DNA of 64,000 nucleotides. Source: JBIOHP01 sp044449065. GTDB lineage: Bacteria > Bacteroidota > Ignavibacteria > UBA10030 > SZUA-254. The stretch is taken from positions 1 through 64,000 of the forward strand of contig JBIOHP010000005.1 of NCBI GenBank assembly GCA_044449065.1, given 5' to 3'. The position numbers and the translations under genes are program-made. Numbering within the stretch: the first letter of the stretch is position 1; each line of letters starts with the position of its first letter. The notes below the pieces were generated by a model, which was not told the origin of the DNA, did not search any database, and saw only the letters and a list, made by a program, of their open reading frames with translations. This document shows, piece by piece, positions 42,373-51,653 of this stretch.

Positions 42373-43500
42373 TTATCCTAACCGCTTCCTAAACCTCAAC
42401 ACGCTTAGTGTTAAAATAGAAATGCCGAACACAAAGAGCGCGAGAGATTCGCGCCAGAGCTCGTTAATTCCCACTCCCTTTAGAAATAATCCGCGTATAA
42501 TGGTAATGAAATACCGGAGGGGAATTATATAGGTAATGTATTGAATAATCTGCGGCATATTCTCGATGGGAAAGGTAAAGCCGGAGAGGAAGATAAACGG
42601 CATGAAGATAAAAAACTGAGCCGTCATCATCGCCTGCTGCTGGGTTTTTGATATGGTTGAGACAAAGAGTCCCAACCCCAGTGTCGTCAGGATAAATAAT
42701 CCGCTTAATCCATAAAGGAGAAAAATGCTCCCGCGAAGAGGAACCTGAAACCAGAACCGGGCGACAAACAGAACCAGCGTTACATCGACAAATCCAATCG
42801 ATATAAACGGGATTAATTTACCCAGTATCAGCTGGTACGGCTTGATGGGCGTAACAAGCAATTGCTCCAGCGTGCCGGATTCCTTCTCTTTTACAATGCC
42901 GAGAGAGGTGAGTGTCATCGTCACAATCATCAGCACAAGCGCGACGACCCCCGGCACCATAAAATTGCGGCTTTTCAAATCGGCATTATACCACACTCTA
43001 ATTTCCGGCGTAATCTGCACCGAAGCCAGCGGCGCGGGGGTTTTCATCATTGTTTCCGTAACAATCGATTTTCCGTAAGCGCCGAGTATTTGTGTCGCAT
43101 AATTCATGCTCACGTTCGCGGTCGTTGCATCGCTTCCATCGATAACTAATTGAATGCGGGCAGTTCTATGAGCGCCTACGTCTGCCCCAAATTGCGGCGG
43201 AATAACCACCGCTATCCATACTTTTCCATGCTCAATCGCACGGTCGATTGCGGAGTAATCATGCACCTGATCCGTCAGGATGAAATACCCCGAATTCGTG
43301 AATCTGGAAATCACCTCCCTGCTCGTGCTGCTGCCATCCTGATCGTAGACCACGAGGGGGATGGAATCCACGTCGGTCGTGGCAGCATATCCCAGGAGAA
43401 GTAGCTGAATAATAGGCGCCATGATGGAAAGACCGAACATCCGTTTATCGCGTCGAAGCTGAAGCAGTTCCTTGACTATGATATGATAAATCGTTTTCAT
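42373..43500 (-). CDS. ABC-2 type permease, YbhR/YhhJ-like
   Basis: A 375-aa membrane subunit of an ABC-2 exporter. It has an N-terminal helix (about 22-42), a large periplasmic domain (about 45-170) and five or six helices in the C-terminal half, with the TSLGIVKEKESGTLEQLLVTPI motif that contacts the ATPase. It is a paralogue of the adjacent permease at 43502 (same length and layout) and the two should form a heterodimer. Last gene of the operon, with one base between it and its partner. The system resembles E. coli YbhGFSR, an exporter of drugs, cations or other small molecules. Confidence 0.9.
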   Translation of the reverse strand: MKTIYHIIVKELLQLRRDKRMFGLSIMAPIIQLLLLGYAATTDVDSIPLVVYDQDGSSTSREVISRFTNSGYFILTDQVHDYSAIDRAIEHGKVWIAVVIPPQFGADVGAHRTARIQLVIDGSDATTANVSMNYATQILGAYGKSIVTETMMKTPAPLASVQITPEIRVWYNADLKSRNFMVPGVVALVLMIVTMTLTSLGIVKEKESGTLEQLLVTPIKPYQLILGKLIPFISIGFVDVTLVLFVARFWFQVPLRGSIFLLYGLSGLFILTTLGLGLFVSTISKTQQQAMMTAQFFIFMPFIFLSGFTFPIENMPQIIQYITYIIPLRYFITIIRGLFLKGVGINELWRESLALFVFGISILTLSVLRFRKRLG

Positions 43501-43501
43501 C

Positions 43502-44629
43502 TCACGCGTTTTTTTTCAACATCCGGATGGAACTGACCGTCAGCATTATTGCGGCAAACAAAGACAGATATATGAGTTGATCCCAGAATGCTTCCGGTCC
43601 GAGACCTTTTAACACAATCGACCGGGTAATAATGAGAAAATATTTTGCGGGAGCTGCATTCGATACAATCTGTAGGATAAGCGGCATGCTCCGGATCGGA
43701 AACACGAAACCTGAAAGTAAAAAGGTCGGCAGCAACGATGAAAAAATAGATATCATGAATGCCACCTGCTGGTTATCGGCAACAGTGGAGATGAGAATTC
43801 CCTGTCCCAGAGCCGCTAATAAAAAAAGTAATATAGAGGCATAGAGGAGAAGATAACTCCCCTGTACAACGATATGGTACATCGTAAAGCCAATCGTCAC
43901 GACCAATATGGATGAGATAAACCCTATAATGAGATATGGCAGGGTTTTACCGAGAATAATTTCGAATGTATGCAACGGAGAAATCATCAACTGTTCCATC
44001 GTCCCGTGTTCTTTTTCTTTTACAATCGATAACGACGTTGAAACGACTCCGGTGATCATTAGGATAAAACCGATCATACCGGGAACCAGGAAATTCGCCG
44101 AGATCAACTCGGGATTGTAAAGAATCAGCGGCCGGATATCAAGCGGGATAAATTGATCTCTCCCGATTTTTTTCAACGCGTTGGCGGTCAATCCGGCTGA
44201 ATAGCTTTGGAGGAAACCGTTTGTATACCCGACAATTGTTGTCGCCGAATTTGCATTCGAACCATCGATCAGGATCTGAATGGCGGCGTTACCTGTAGAA
44301 TTCAAATTTCTTGAATAATCCGGAGGGATAACTATTGCGACCGCAGCCATGCCTTCATTCATGAGATGCTCGATAGCCCGGTAATTATCCGCCTTATATT
44401 TTACATCGAAATATTCGGAATGGGTGAAATATTCCACCAGGTTCCGGCTTTGGAGACTCTGTTCCTGATCGAAGACAACAATGGATACATGCTTTACATC
44501 GAAGTTCATTGCATAACCGATGAGCAGAACGAGCGCCGCCGGCAAAACAAGCAATACCCCGAGCGAACGCCTATCCCTGCGTATTTGGCGGAATTCTTTT
44601 ACTATAATCGGTTTAAGGTGTTTGAACAT
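43502..44629 (-). CDS. ABC-2 type permease, YbhS-like
   Basis: A 375-aa ABC-2 permease paralogous to the next gene, with the same plan: a short basic N terminus (KEFRQIRRDRRS), one helix, a periplasmic domain of about 130 residues, and a C-terminal helical bundle with TSLSIVKEKEHGTMEQLMISPL. It overlaps the upstream ATPase stop by one base and precedes its partner by one base, so it is tightly co-expressed. The periplasmic domain is expected to dock to the lipoprotein adaptor encoded at the head of the operon. Confidence 0.9.
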   Translation of the reverse strand: MFKHLKPIIVKEFRQIRRDRRSLGVLLVLPAALVLLIGYAMNFDVKHVSIVVFDQEQSLQSRNLVEYFTHSEYFDVKYKADNYRAIEHLMNEGMAAVAIVIPPDYSRNLNSTGNAAIQILIDGSNANSATTIVGYTNGFLQSYSAGLTANALKKIGRDQFIPLDIRPLILYNPELISANFLVPGMIGFILMITGVVSTSLSIVKEKEHGTMEQLMISPLHTFEIILGKTLPYLIIGFISSILVVTIGFTMYHIVVQGSYLLLYASILLFLLAALGQGILISTVADNQQVAFMISIFSSLLPTFLLSGFVFPIRSMPLILQIVSNAAPAKYFLIITRSIVLKGLGPEAFWDQLIYLSLFAAIMLTVSSIRMLKKNA

Positions 44630-45576
44630 TATCTCGCCATACTTTTGGTTGCATCCTGTTCAAGCAAATGAAGAAAAACATCCTCCAGAGAGGGGATGAT
44701 TGGTTCTATATGTCTAATCGGTAAATTAATTTTCCGGAGAACTTCTAAAATATTTTTCTTTCCCTCCTCCACTTCGGCAACCCCGACGTGAAGATAGGTG
44801 CCGAACACCGACAGCTTTAACACCCATGGCTGCCCTTGCAGTATCTCCATCGCGCTGATAACATTATCGCAATCGACTTCAAGGATAGGATACGTGATAT
44901 ATTTTTCTTTCAGGACCCGCGGACTCCCATCGGCAATGATGCGGCCGTTGTTGATGAGAATGATTGTGTTGCAATATTCTGCCTCATCAAGATAATGGGT
45001 CGTTACGAGGATCGTTACTCCCTGTCCGGAGAGATAATTGATGAGATCCCAAAAATTCCTTCTCGAGATCGGATCAACCCCGCCCGTCGGTTCATCAAGG
45101 AAGACAATTTCCGGTTGGTGAAGTATAGCGCACCCCAACGCAAGCCGTTGTTTCCATCCTCCCGATAACGTCTTCGTGAGACTGTTTTCCCTCCCCTGTA
45201 GTCCTGCCATCTCGATCACCCATGCCATGCGATCGGCGATTCGATTTTCATTTAAACCGTACACTCCGCCGAAAAAATTTATATTCTCTTTCACGGTTAG
45301 ATCATCATAGAGAGAAAATTTCTGGGACATGTACCCGATATTCAATTTCAGCAATTCTGTTTGAGTATTAATATCGCAGTCGCCAACATTCGCCGTGCCG
45401 GAAGTCGGTTCAAGCAATCCGCACAACATGCGGATTGTGGTGGATTTTCCCGCACCGTTTGCGCCTAAAAATCCGAAAATTTCCCCTTTCCGCACGGAAA
45501 AATTTACGCGGTCGACAGCAGTGAATGAACCGAATTTCTTGGTGAGATCATTCACCTCTATCATATTCTCAGACAT
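44629..45576 (-). CDS. ABC transporter ATPase, second of the pair
   Basis: A 315-aa ABC ATPase with Walker A GANGAGKST (about 39-47), the signature LSGGWKQR, Walker B VFLDEPTGGVDP and the H-loop TTHYLDEAEYC, all intact. In E. coli YbhF both nucleotide-binding domains are on one polypeptide. Here they are two genes overlapping by 8 bases. The C-terminal 85 residues are the usual DUF4162-like tail of ABC-2 ATPases. It pairs with the ATPase at 45569 to power the two permeases. Confidence 0.93.
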   Translation of the reverse strand: MSENMIEVNDLTKKFGSFTAVDRVNFSVRKGEIFGFLGANGAGKSTTIRMLCGLLEPTSGTANVGDCDINTQTELLKLNIGYMSQKFSLYDDLTVKENINFFGGVYGLNENRIADRMAWVIEMAGLQGRENSLTKTLSGGWKQRLALGCAILHQPEIVFLDEPTGGVDPISRRNFWDLINYLSGQGVTILVTTHYLDEAEYCNTIILINNGRIIADGSPRVLKEKYITYPILEVDCDNVISAMEILQGQPWVLKLSVFGTYLHVGVAEVEEGKKNILEVLRKINLPIRHIEPIIPSLEDVFLHLLEQDATKSMAR

Positions 45577-46510
45577 GCGGTTCCTGCGATACGGACTGAT
45601 TCTTCGTCATGAGCATAATAAAAACATTTTCAAGCGATGGATTGATTCTGCGCCAGGATTCGACAGAAATTTGATTTGCAACGAGCAAATCCTGTAGAGG
45701 ATGAATATCTTCGGCAGAATTTCCAACAATCACATTAAGACGGTCGCCAAACGATTGCACATCGCGCACCGTCGGATGGGATTTCAACAGTTTAGCCGCT
45801 TCGCGGATACTATGGCAGACAATCTCTATCACTTCGCCGTCGAGAAGGGTTTCCACTTTCTGCGGCTTATCCACAACCATTAGTTTTCCGGAATGCAGGA
45901 GTGCTACCCGGCTGCACCGTTCCGCTTCATCAAGGTATGGTGTGGACATCACGATCGTGATATTTGATTTGAGTAAACTGGAAAGAATTTTCCAAAAATC
46001 CCGCCTCGAAACCGGATCGACACCGGTTGTCGGTTCATCGAGAAAAATAATTTTCGGTTCGTGTATCAACGTGCAGGCAAGAGCCAGCTTTTGTTTCATC
46101 CCGCCCGAGAGCTGCTCGGCGAGCCGCGTCCGGAACGGCGTCAATCTGGTAAACTCGAGAAGTTCATTGCGGCGTGCTTTATAATCGTACACCTCGTTTA
46201 TTTCGGCAAAAAATTCAATATTCTCATCAACGCTGAGATCGCCATATAAGCTGAAGCGCTGCGAGAGGTACCCTATCTCTTTTTTAATTCGGACGATATC
46301 CTTTATCAGGTCTTTTCCCAAAATTGTGGCATTGCCACCGGATGGTTGGAGGATGCCGCATAAGAGCCGCATGATGGTAGTCTTTCCGGCGCCATCAGGC
46401 CCGACAATACCGAACATTTCTCCCTCATTGATGGAGAGCGTGAGCGCATCAACCGCGTTAATTGCGCCGAACGATTTTGACAATGATTGAATGTCTATTA
46501 CGGCAGGCAT
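45569..46510 (-). CDS. ABC transporter ATPase, first of the pair
   Basis: A 313-aa ABC ATPase. Walker A reads GPDGAGKTT (about 38-46), the form often seen in the N-terminal half of YbhF-like proteins. The signature is LSGGMKQK and Walker B is IIFLDEPTTGVDP. The H-loop position reads MSTPYLDEAERC, with Pro in place of the usual His, so this site may hydrolyse ATP poorly and act as the degenerate half of an asymmetric pair. It overlaps the second ATPase gene by 8 bases. The lipoprotein adaptor gene lies 95 bases upstream. Confidence 0.92.
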   Translation of the reverse strand: MPAVIDIQSLSKSFGAINAVDALTLSINEGEMFGIVGPDGAGKTTIMRLLCGILQPSGGNATILGKDLIKDIVRIKKEIGYLSQRFSLYGDLSVDENIEFFAEINEVYDYKARRNELLEFTRLTPFRTRLAEQLSGGMKQKLALACTLIHEPKIIFLDEPTTGVDPVSRRDFWKILSSLLKSNITIVMSTPYLDEAERCSRVALLHSGKLMVVDKPQKVETLLDGEVIEIVCHSIREAAKLLKSHPTVRDVQSFGDRLNVIVGNSAEDIHPLQDLLVANQISVESWRRINPSLENVFIMLMTKNQSVSQEPHV

Positions 46511-46605
46511 GATGTGTTATTGGCGAGATAAACAGAGCATATATTGAACGTCAAAATAAAACGATGACGTTTCATCAGCAATATCATGCAACCGGCGGAG
46601 GATGA

Positions 46606-47547
46606 TTAACCCGAAATGGAGATAACAGCATCGGCAGGCATTCCCGGCTTAAGTTCCTGGGTGGGATTGGACATTTCAATTTTAATCCCGAAGACTAATT
46701 TCGTTCTTTCATCCTGCGTCTGAATATTTTTAGGCGTAAACTCCGCAACTGGTGATGTAAATACCACCGTACCCGGGAAGGCTTTACCAGGCGCTCCATC
46801 GATGGATACCTTTGCTTCCTGTCCTAATTTTATACGGGCAAGGTCGGATTCGGAGACATAAACCATGAGGTGAATTCTGTCGGCTTCGGTGATGCGGAAC
46901 ATTGAAGCGTTCGGCGAAACGGTTTCTCCGCGTTCAAACATCTTGAGAGTGACAATCCCATTCATGGGTGAAAGGACATACGAATCGCGTATTTTTTTCT
47001 GAATGGCGTCGACTTGTGCGCTCGCCTGGTTCCTGCGTGCGCGGGCGGTTTCAATTTCTTCCGGCCTGGAACCGCTGTGCAGCTTGTCGTATGTTTGCTG
47101 GGCAACGATATTGCGGGTTACTACATCGTCATATTGTTTTTGGGTAATCGAATTCGAAGCAAGGAGCACTTTCATTCTCTCGAGATCGTCCTTCGAATTT
47201 TTTAATGTCGCCTCAGCTTGCGCAATATCCTCGCTCCGTGATCCCTTTACGCTTAATTGATACTGCGCTTCGGATGCTGCCAGATTTGCCTTTGCCTGAT
47301 TTAACTGAATATCGAAATCGGCATGATCGATAATCGCGAGGGTATCTCCCTCCTTCACGCGGGAACCCTCATCGACAAACAGTTTTAAAATTTCCCCTTG
47401 CACTTTGGCGCTGATGGATACTTCTGTTGCTTCCAGAGTTCCGGATCCCTTAATTTCATTTGTATTCTTATTCGAACAACCTAAAAGAAGGAGAAACGCT
47501 GCCAGGGAGAAATTCACAAATATTTTTTGGAAGCTTATTATTTTCAC
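46606..47547 (-). CDS. HlyD/YbhG-like membrane-fusion lipoprotein
   Basis: A 313-aa periplasmic adaptor of the ABC-2 exporter. The N terminus has a lipoprotein signal with lipobox LLGC (C24), so it is anchored to a membrane by lipid rather than a helix. The biotinyl-lipoyl half-motifs flank a long coiled coil (about 75-200), with VQGEILKLFVDEG before it and SPMNGIVTLKMFERGETV after. A beta-barrel domain follows (about 215-310). It is the first gene of the operon. The outer-membrane partner is not encoded here; the TolC-like protein at 56360 could serve several pumps. Confidence 0.88.
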   Translation of the reverse strand: MKIISFQKIFVNFSLAAFLLLLGCSNKNTNEIKGSGTLEATEVSISAKVQGEILKLFVDEGSRVKEGDTLAIIDHADFDIQLNQAKANLAASEAQYQLSVKGSRSEDIAQAEATLKNSKDDLERMKVLLASNSITQKQYDDVVTRNIVAQQTYDKLHSGSRPEEIETARARRNQASAQVDAIQKKIRDSYVLSPMNGIVTLKMFERGETVSPNASMFRITEADRIHLMVYVSESDLARIKLGQEAKVSIDGAPGKAFPGTVVFTSPVAEFTPKNIQTQDERTKLVFGIKIEMSNPTQELKPGMPADAVISISG

Positions 47548-47596
47548 GACAATGTTTTTAGAAGAATTAGAAAATACACTAAACTTTAACGCAATA

Positions 47597-47629
47597 TCCC
47601 CCTTGTTAAAGGGGGCGCCCCGAAGGGGC
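47597..47629. repeat. Two adjacent GC-rich hairpins
   Basis: CCCCCTT with AAGGGGG (47597-47614), then CGCCCC with GGGGCG (47615-47629), lie upstream of the exporter operon in a 277-base gap. Partial relatives follow at about 47735-47770 (CTCCCGTTAAATCGGGA and CAAGGGGGATACG). Confidence 0.5.
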
Positions 47630-47824
47630 GGGGGTTTCTATAAAAAATTTCGCTAACTACTTAACACTAAGGATAATTATGATAACCGTTCAATCCAATT
47701 CAGCCGATTCATACTTAAAACCGCCTCAATCCCTCCCGTTAAATCGGGACAGGCTCTTTGACAAGGGGGATACGTGCCAATTCAAAAATTACTATACAAA
47801 TTCGATTTGGGAATTAAATTGATA

Positions 47825-48136
47825 TTAATATCGCTTTATCCCCTGATCAATTTTCACCGACCACGCATCAATACCGCCGGTGAGATTCTTGACGTTTTTA
47901 AATCCGTGTTCCCGTAAATACCGTACCACGACCTGACTTCGTCCACCATGGTGACAAAACACAATAATCTCATTGGATGAATCAAGTTCTGAGATGCGGG
48001 CAGGAATGAGATTCATCGGGATGCAATGACCTCCCAGACTCGCTTTTTGATATTCGAATGGTTCGCGGACATCAAGGAGAAACGGGGTCTCTCCCTGATC
48101 GAGTTTTGCTTTTAACTCCTTTACCGATATTTCCAT
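47825..48136 (-). CDS. Rhodanese-domain protein
   Basis: A 103-aa single-domain rhodanese (GlpE/PspE-like) that moves sulfane sulfur between thiol carriers. The active-site loop is FCHHGGRS, with Cys as the persulfide carrier and Arg/Ser closing the loop. DVREPFEY near the N terminus and GGIDAWS near the C terminus frame the domain. It is cytoplasmic, having no signal peptide. It follows the M24 peptidase gene by 35 bases on the same strand. Its sulfur acceptor is not evident. Confidence 0.9.
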   Translation of the reverse strand: MEISVKELKAKLDQGETPFLLDVREPFEYQKASLGGHCIPMNLIPARISELDSSNEIIVFCHHGGRSQVVVRYLREHGFKNVKNLTGGIDAWSVKIDQGIKRY

Positions 48137-48171
48137 TTCAAGAAATTGGATCAGTTAGCGTAAGAGAAGAT

Positions 48172-49389
48172 TTATTTCAATATTGCAAGGACTTCCTGTT
48201 GGCGCGGTTCGCCGGGAACTATGACTTTCTTATCCTTGCTGATATATACATCAATCTCGCTTCGGACCCCGAAATCACCCAGGAAATAAATCCCGGGCTC
48301 GATGGAGAATGATGTTTCGGGGATGATTGTTCGTTCATCGCGGGTTTCAAGGTTATCCATATTAGCCCCGCTGCCGTGAAGATCCTCGGTTATCGAGTGA
48401 CCCGTCCGGTGAATAAAATTTTCACCATACCCGTATCCGGCGATATATTTTCGCGCTACGTCATCAACTTCCCACCCATGCACTTTCTTTCCAGATGCGA
48501 ACGATTTAGAAACAAAATCTACAGCCGCATCTCGGGCGCCCTTTACGATGTTGAAGATCTTCGTGTATTTTTCCGGAACAGTTTTCCCGAGATATCCCAC
48601 CCACGTAATATCGTTATATGTCGATCCCGATTTATTTTTTCTTGACCATAGATCGATGAGCACGAAATCATTTTCTTTTAACGGAGCGTTGACTTCTTTC
48701 GTGGGTTCGTAGTGGGGATTACCGCTGTTCTCGTTGACAGAACAGTTCGGCGCTTCATTAGCGGTGAGGCCGTTTGCCTGAAACCGGTTAAACATAAATT
48801 GCTGAACGTCATACTCGGTGATCGGCTGGCGGCCGGTGATCTTCTCCCGCATAAAATTAAATGTCTGGTCAACGATTCCCCGCATGATTTTCGCCGTCTC
48901 AAGATTATCTTTGTATGCCTCCTCGGTCCATCGCGATTCGAAATATTGCGCCAGATCCATAGAAGAAACCACCTTGACCCCGGTTTTTTGTATTACTTCA
49001 ACAGTCCCTGCATCCACTTTGGAAATATAGGGAATTGCATTTTCCGGAGAATATTCCATGGCAACCGTTTTCATTCCTTTGAGAATGGTCTTGATACCGG
49101 CTTCGAGCGATTGCCAACTGAGAAATATCGTTTTCTCGCCGGGCAGGTGGTCGAGATTCCAACGTTCAATGCTGTGGACAAGTTTCTTCGGCTCCCCATG
49201 CGCCGGGATTAGATAGAAGAACCGTCGTGTATTCAATATATGTTTGGGATATTCGAGGATACGCTGGGCATACTCGTTCCGTTTCCAGAAGTCATAGAAG
49301 AGCCAGCCATCGATTCCCTGCGTTTGCAATGCTTTTTGGATTGAACGGATTTTATCGAGTGTTGCCGGTGTTGGGGTTATTTCAAGCAT
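48172..49389 (-). CDS. Cytoplasmic M24-family Xaa-Pro peptidase
   Basis: A 405-aa pita-bread metallopeptidase. The N-terminal creatinase-like domain covers about 1-165. The catalytic domain shows all five metal ligands: Asp in VLIDLWS, Asp in YNDITW, His in RTGHSI, Glu in IEPGIY and Glu in VRSEIDV. No signal peptide is visible, unlike the M24 protein at 7832, so it acts in the cytoplasm. It may release proline-containing dipeptides after uptake of peptides trimmed outside the cell by the S46 and M1 enzymes. It heads a two-gene unit with the rhodanese. Confidence 0.9.
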   Translation of the reverse strand: MLEITPTPATLDKIRSIQKALQTQGIDGWLFYDFWKRNEYAQRILEYPKHILNTRRFFYLIPAHGEPKKLVHSIERWNLDHLPGEKTIFLSWQSLEAGIKTILKGMKTVAMEYSPENAIPYISKVDAGTVEVIQKTGVKVVSSMDLAQYFESRWTEEAYKDNLETAKIMRGIVDQTFNFMREKITGRQPITEYDVQQFMFNRFQANGLTANEAPNCSVNENSGNPHYEPTKEVNAPLKENDFVLIDLWSRKNKSGSTYNDITWVGYLGKTVPEKYTKIFNIVKGARDAAVDFVSKSFASGKKVHGWEVDDVARKYIAGYGYGENFIHRTGHSITEDLHGSGANMDNLETRDERTIIPETSFSIEPGIYFLGDFGVRSEIDVYISKDKKVIVPGEPRQQEVLAILK

Positions 49390-49511
49390 GGAAAAGTTGT
49401 CAGATTGATTTTATAAAAAGAATTTATTTATGAATATACATAGGTATGGGTGAAGATGCAACCTCGCCAACTTATTGAAAAACTATCAAATCCTTTTAAA
49501 AGGGCAAACGC

Positions 49512-50594
49512 TCACCGAGTCGCATCACCGGCAGGCACCCTGTTATCTTCGGGTAAACCAAAATATTTATTTCTAAACCGAAGCGAAACGTTCACCAGAC
49601 TAATGAGAACGGGGACTTCGACGAGCGGACCGATCACAGCCGCGAACGCTTCTCCTGAATTAATCCCAAAAACCGCAATCGCAACTGCAATAGCCAGCTC
49701 GAAATTGTTGCTGGCGGCGGTAAATGAGATTGTTGCCGTTTTTGAATAATCAGCGCCAATTTTTCTGCCAAGGTAAAACGAAATCAAAAACATGATGATA
49801 AAATAAATGACCAGCGGAATTGCAATATGAACGACGTCGAGTGGAATCTTCACTATGTATTCACCTTTGAGAGAGAACATCACTATAATTGTAAACAAGA
49901 GAGCTATCAACGTAATCGGGGAAATCTTTGGGATGAAGCGTTGTTCATACCACTGTTTGGTTTTGAGCTTAAGAAGCGTAAAACGCGTAACAACGCCCGC
50001 GATGAACGGGATACCGAGATAGATGAAGACGCTCTTCGCTATTTGTCCGATGGTTACTTCAACTGCAAAGGTTTTTAAACCGAGCCATGAAGGGAAAACG
50101 GTTAGAAATACATAGGCATAGAGCGAGAAGAACAATACCTGGAAAATAGAATTAAATGCGACGAGGCCGGCAGCGTATTCCGTATCCCCTTTTGCCAGGT
50201 CGTTCCACACAATCACCATCGCGATACAGCGTGCAAGACCGATCAGTATCAATCCCGCCATATATTCCGGGTAATCCTGAAGAAAAATTATCGCAAGAGC
50301 AAACATCAATAGAGGACCGATAATCCAATTCTGCACGAGCGAAAGGGAAAGCACTTTGACGTTTCGAAAAACATCGCCAAGTTCCTCGAATTTCACTTTT
50401 GCCAGAGGAGGATACATCATTAAAATTAATCCGATAGCTATCGGAATGTTCGTCGTTCCGCTTTGGAAAGAATTCCAGAAGTTAACGATCCCGGGAAAGA
50501 AGTAACCGGAAAAAACTCCCAAGAGCATCGCCAAAAATATCCACAACGTTAAAAATCTATTGAGAAAACTTAATCGCTTGCCAAGAGCGCTCAT
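49512..50594 (-). CDS. acr3: ACR3-family arsenite efflux permease
   Basis: A 360-aa inner-membrane permease with ten hydrophobic segments that exports arsenite, driven by the proton gradient. The pattern VQNWIIGPLLMFALAII and LIGLARCIAMVIVWNDLA carries the conserved Cys of ACR3 transporters, which is needed for transport. The ending TAASNNFELAIAVAIAVFG and IGPLVEVPVL is characteristic of the family and not of ArsB. Last gene of the ars operon, 10 bases after arsC. No ArsA ATPase is encoded nearby, so efflux should not depend on ATP. Confidence 0.95.
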   Translation of the reverse strand: MSALGKRLSFLNRFLTLWIFLAMLLGVFSGYFFPGIVNFWNSFQSGTTNIPIAIGLILMMYPPLAKVKFEELGDVFRNVKVLSLSLVQNWIIGPLLMFALAIIFLQDYPEYMAGLILIGLARCIAMVIVWNDLAKGDTEYAAGLVAFNSIFQVLFFSLYAYVFLTVFPSWLGLKTFAVEVTIGQIAKSVFIYLGIPFIAGVVTRFTLLKLKTKQWYEQRFIPKISPITLIALLFTIIVMFSLKGEYIVKIPLDVVHIAIPLVIYFIIMFLISFYLGRKIGADYSKTATISFTAASNNFELAIAVAIAVFGINSGEAFAAVIGPLVEVPVLISLVNVSLRFRNKYFGLPEDNRVPAGDATR

Positions 50595-50604
50595 ATCCGG
50601 TTCC

Positions 50605-51030
50605 TCATTTCTTTACCACGGTATCTTCGTAAAATTTTTGAAATCTTGCGCGAATCTCATCCCTCACTTCCCTGAATGAGTTCAGAATATCCTCCTCCGA
50701 TCCTCGTGCCGAGATCGGATCACGGAAGCCCATGTGGACGCGGTGTTTAACTCCTCCGGAAAATACCGGGCACGTTTCTTTCGCATGATCGCAAACGGTC
50801 ACAACGAAATCAAAATTCTGCCCGATGAATCTATCTACATTTTTGGGCTTTGCATCACGGATATCGATCCCGATTTCATGGAGAACTTCGACGGCATACG
50901 GATGTACCTGATGCGCAGGATACGTTCCTGCAGAATATACTTCCAGAGCAGGATCGATTGCGCGCAAAATCCCTTCAGCCATCGGGCTGCGGCACGAGTT
51001 GCCGGTGCAGAGGATCAGAATTTTAGACAT
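50605..51030 (-). CDS. arsC: Arsenate reductase, LMW-phosphatase type
   Basis: A 141-aa arsenate reductase of the low-molecular-weight protein-tyrosine-phosphatase fold. It reduces arsenate to arsenite for export, using a Cys relay resolved by thioredoxin. The P-loop is CTGNSCRS (C8-x5-R). The pair of resolving cysteines is C80 and C86 in VTVCDHAKETCPVF. It lies 10 bases before acr3. The second copy at 51082 is divergent, with a different P-loop. Confidence 0.92.
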   Translation of the reverse strand: MSKILILCTGNSCRSPMAEGILRAIDPALEVYSAGTYPAHQVHPYAVEVLHEIGIDIRDAKPKNVDRFIGQNFDFVVTVCDHAKETCPVFSGGVKHRVHMGFRDPISARGSEEDILNSFREVRDEIRARFQKFYEDTVVKK

Positions 51031-51081
51031 AGTTCAGTTAAATTTATCATTATCCTTCGTTGTACCGGTGCAAAATGTCCT

Positions 51082-51522
51082 TTAATTATACAGCTTAATA
51101 AAGTCAAGAATCTTCAACTTAATTTCGTCACGCACTTTTATCGTTTGTTCAACTCTTTCTTCGAAAGTTCCTTGAAAGGCGGAAGGATCTTGAAAGCTCC
51201 AATTCAATCTCTTTGCGATCCCCGGAAAAATAGGACACCGTTCTGCATTTGCCTCGTCGCACACAGTAATTACATAGTTGAATATTCGTCCGGTTTTGTA
51301 AATTTCAAATACTTCCCGAGTTTTCTTGCCTGAAATATCGATATTCATCCTGCGCATTGTTTCAACCGCAACCGGGTTGAGAGTTCCAGCTTCAAAACCT
51401 GCGCTTTCCGCCTGAAATTTATCTCCAGCTATATTATTGAGCAGCGCTTCAGCCATCTGACTTCGAGCGCTATTGTGGACGCAGATAAACAAGACTTTCT
51501 GTTTTTCCATGATCTTCTCCAT
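51082..51522 (-). CDS. arsC: Arsenate reductase, LMW-phosphatase type, second copy
   Basis: A 146-aa arsenate reductase of the same fold. The P-loop is CVHNSARS (nucleophile Cys, x5, Arg). The redox Cys pair lies in TVCDEANAERCPIF, with a slightly longer spacing than the other copy. The two arsC copies are too different to be a recent duplication, so they may use different reductants or respond to different conditions. It lies 51 bases upstream of the first copy in the same operon. Confidence 0.92.
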   Translation of the reverse strand: MEKIMEKQKVLFICVHNSARSQMAEALLNNIAGDKFQAESAGFEAGTLNPVAVETMRRMNIDISGKKTREVFEIYKTGRIFNYVITVCDEANAERCPIFPGIAKRLNWSFQDPSAFQGTFEERVEQTIKVRDEIKLKILDFIKLYN

Positions 51523-51653
51523 CGAATTAAAGGAACTGTTCGAATAATTTAAAAATTATTTTAAAATGCTAAACATAAAGCATCCGGAATTAACGGATAT
51601 ACCGCACAAAAAGAGATTTGTATAAACGAAGACGCTCATCTCCCCAGTTCGGG

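Noticed and set aside
42143..42532. Open frame of 129 codons between the T9SS cargo gene and the ABC permease gene
   Set aside because: It starts inside one real gene and ends inside another on the opposite strand, contains a hairpin, and shows no domain or composition typical of a protein.
48712..49212. Plus-strand frame of 166 codons within the M24 peptidase gene
   Set aside because: Antisense shadow of a clearly conserved gene; no domain is visible.
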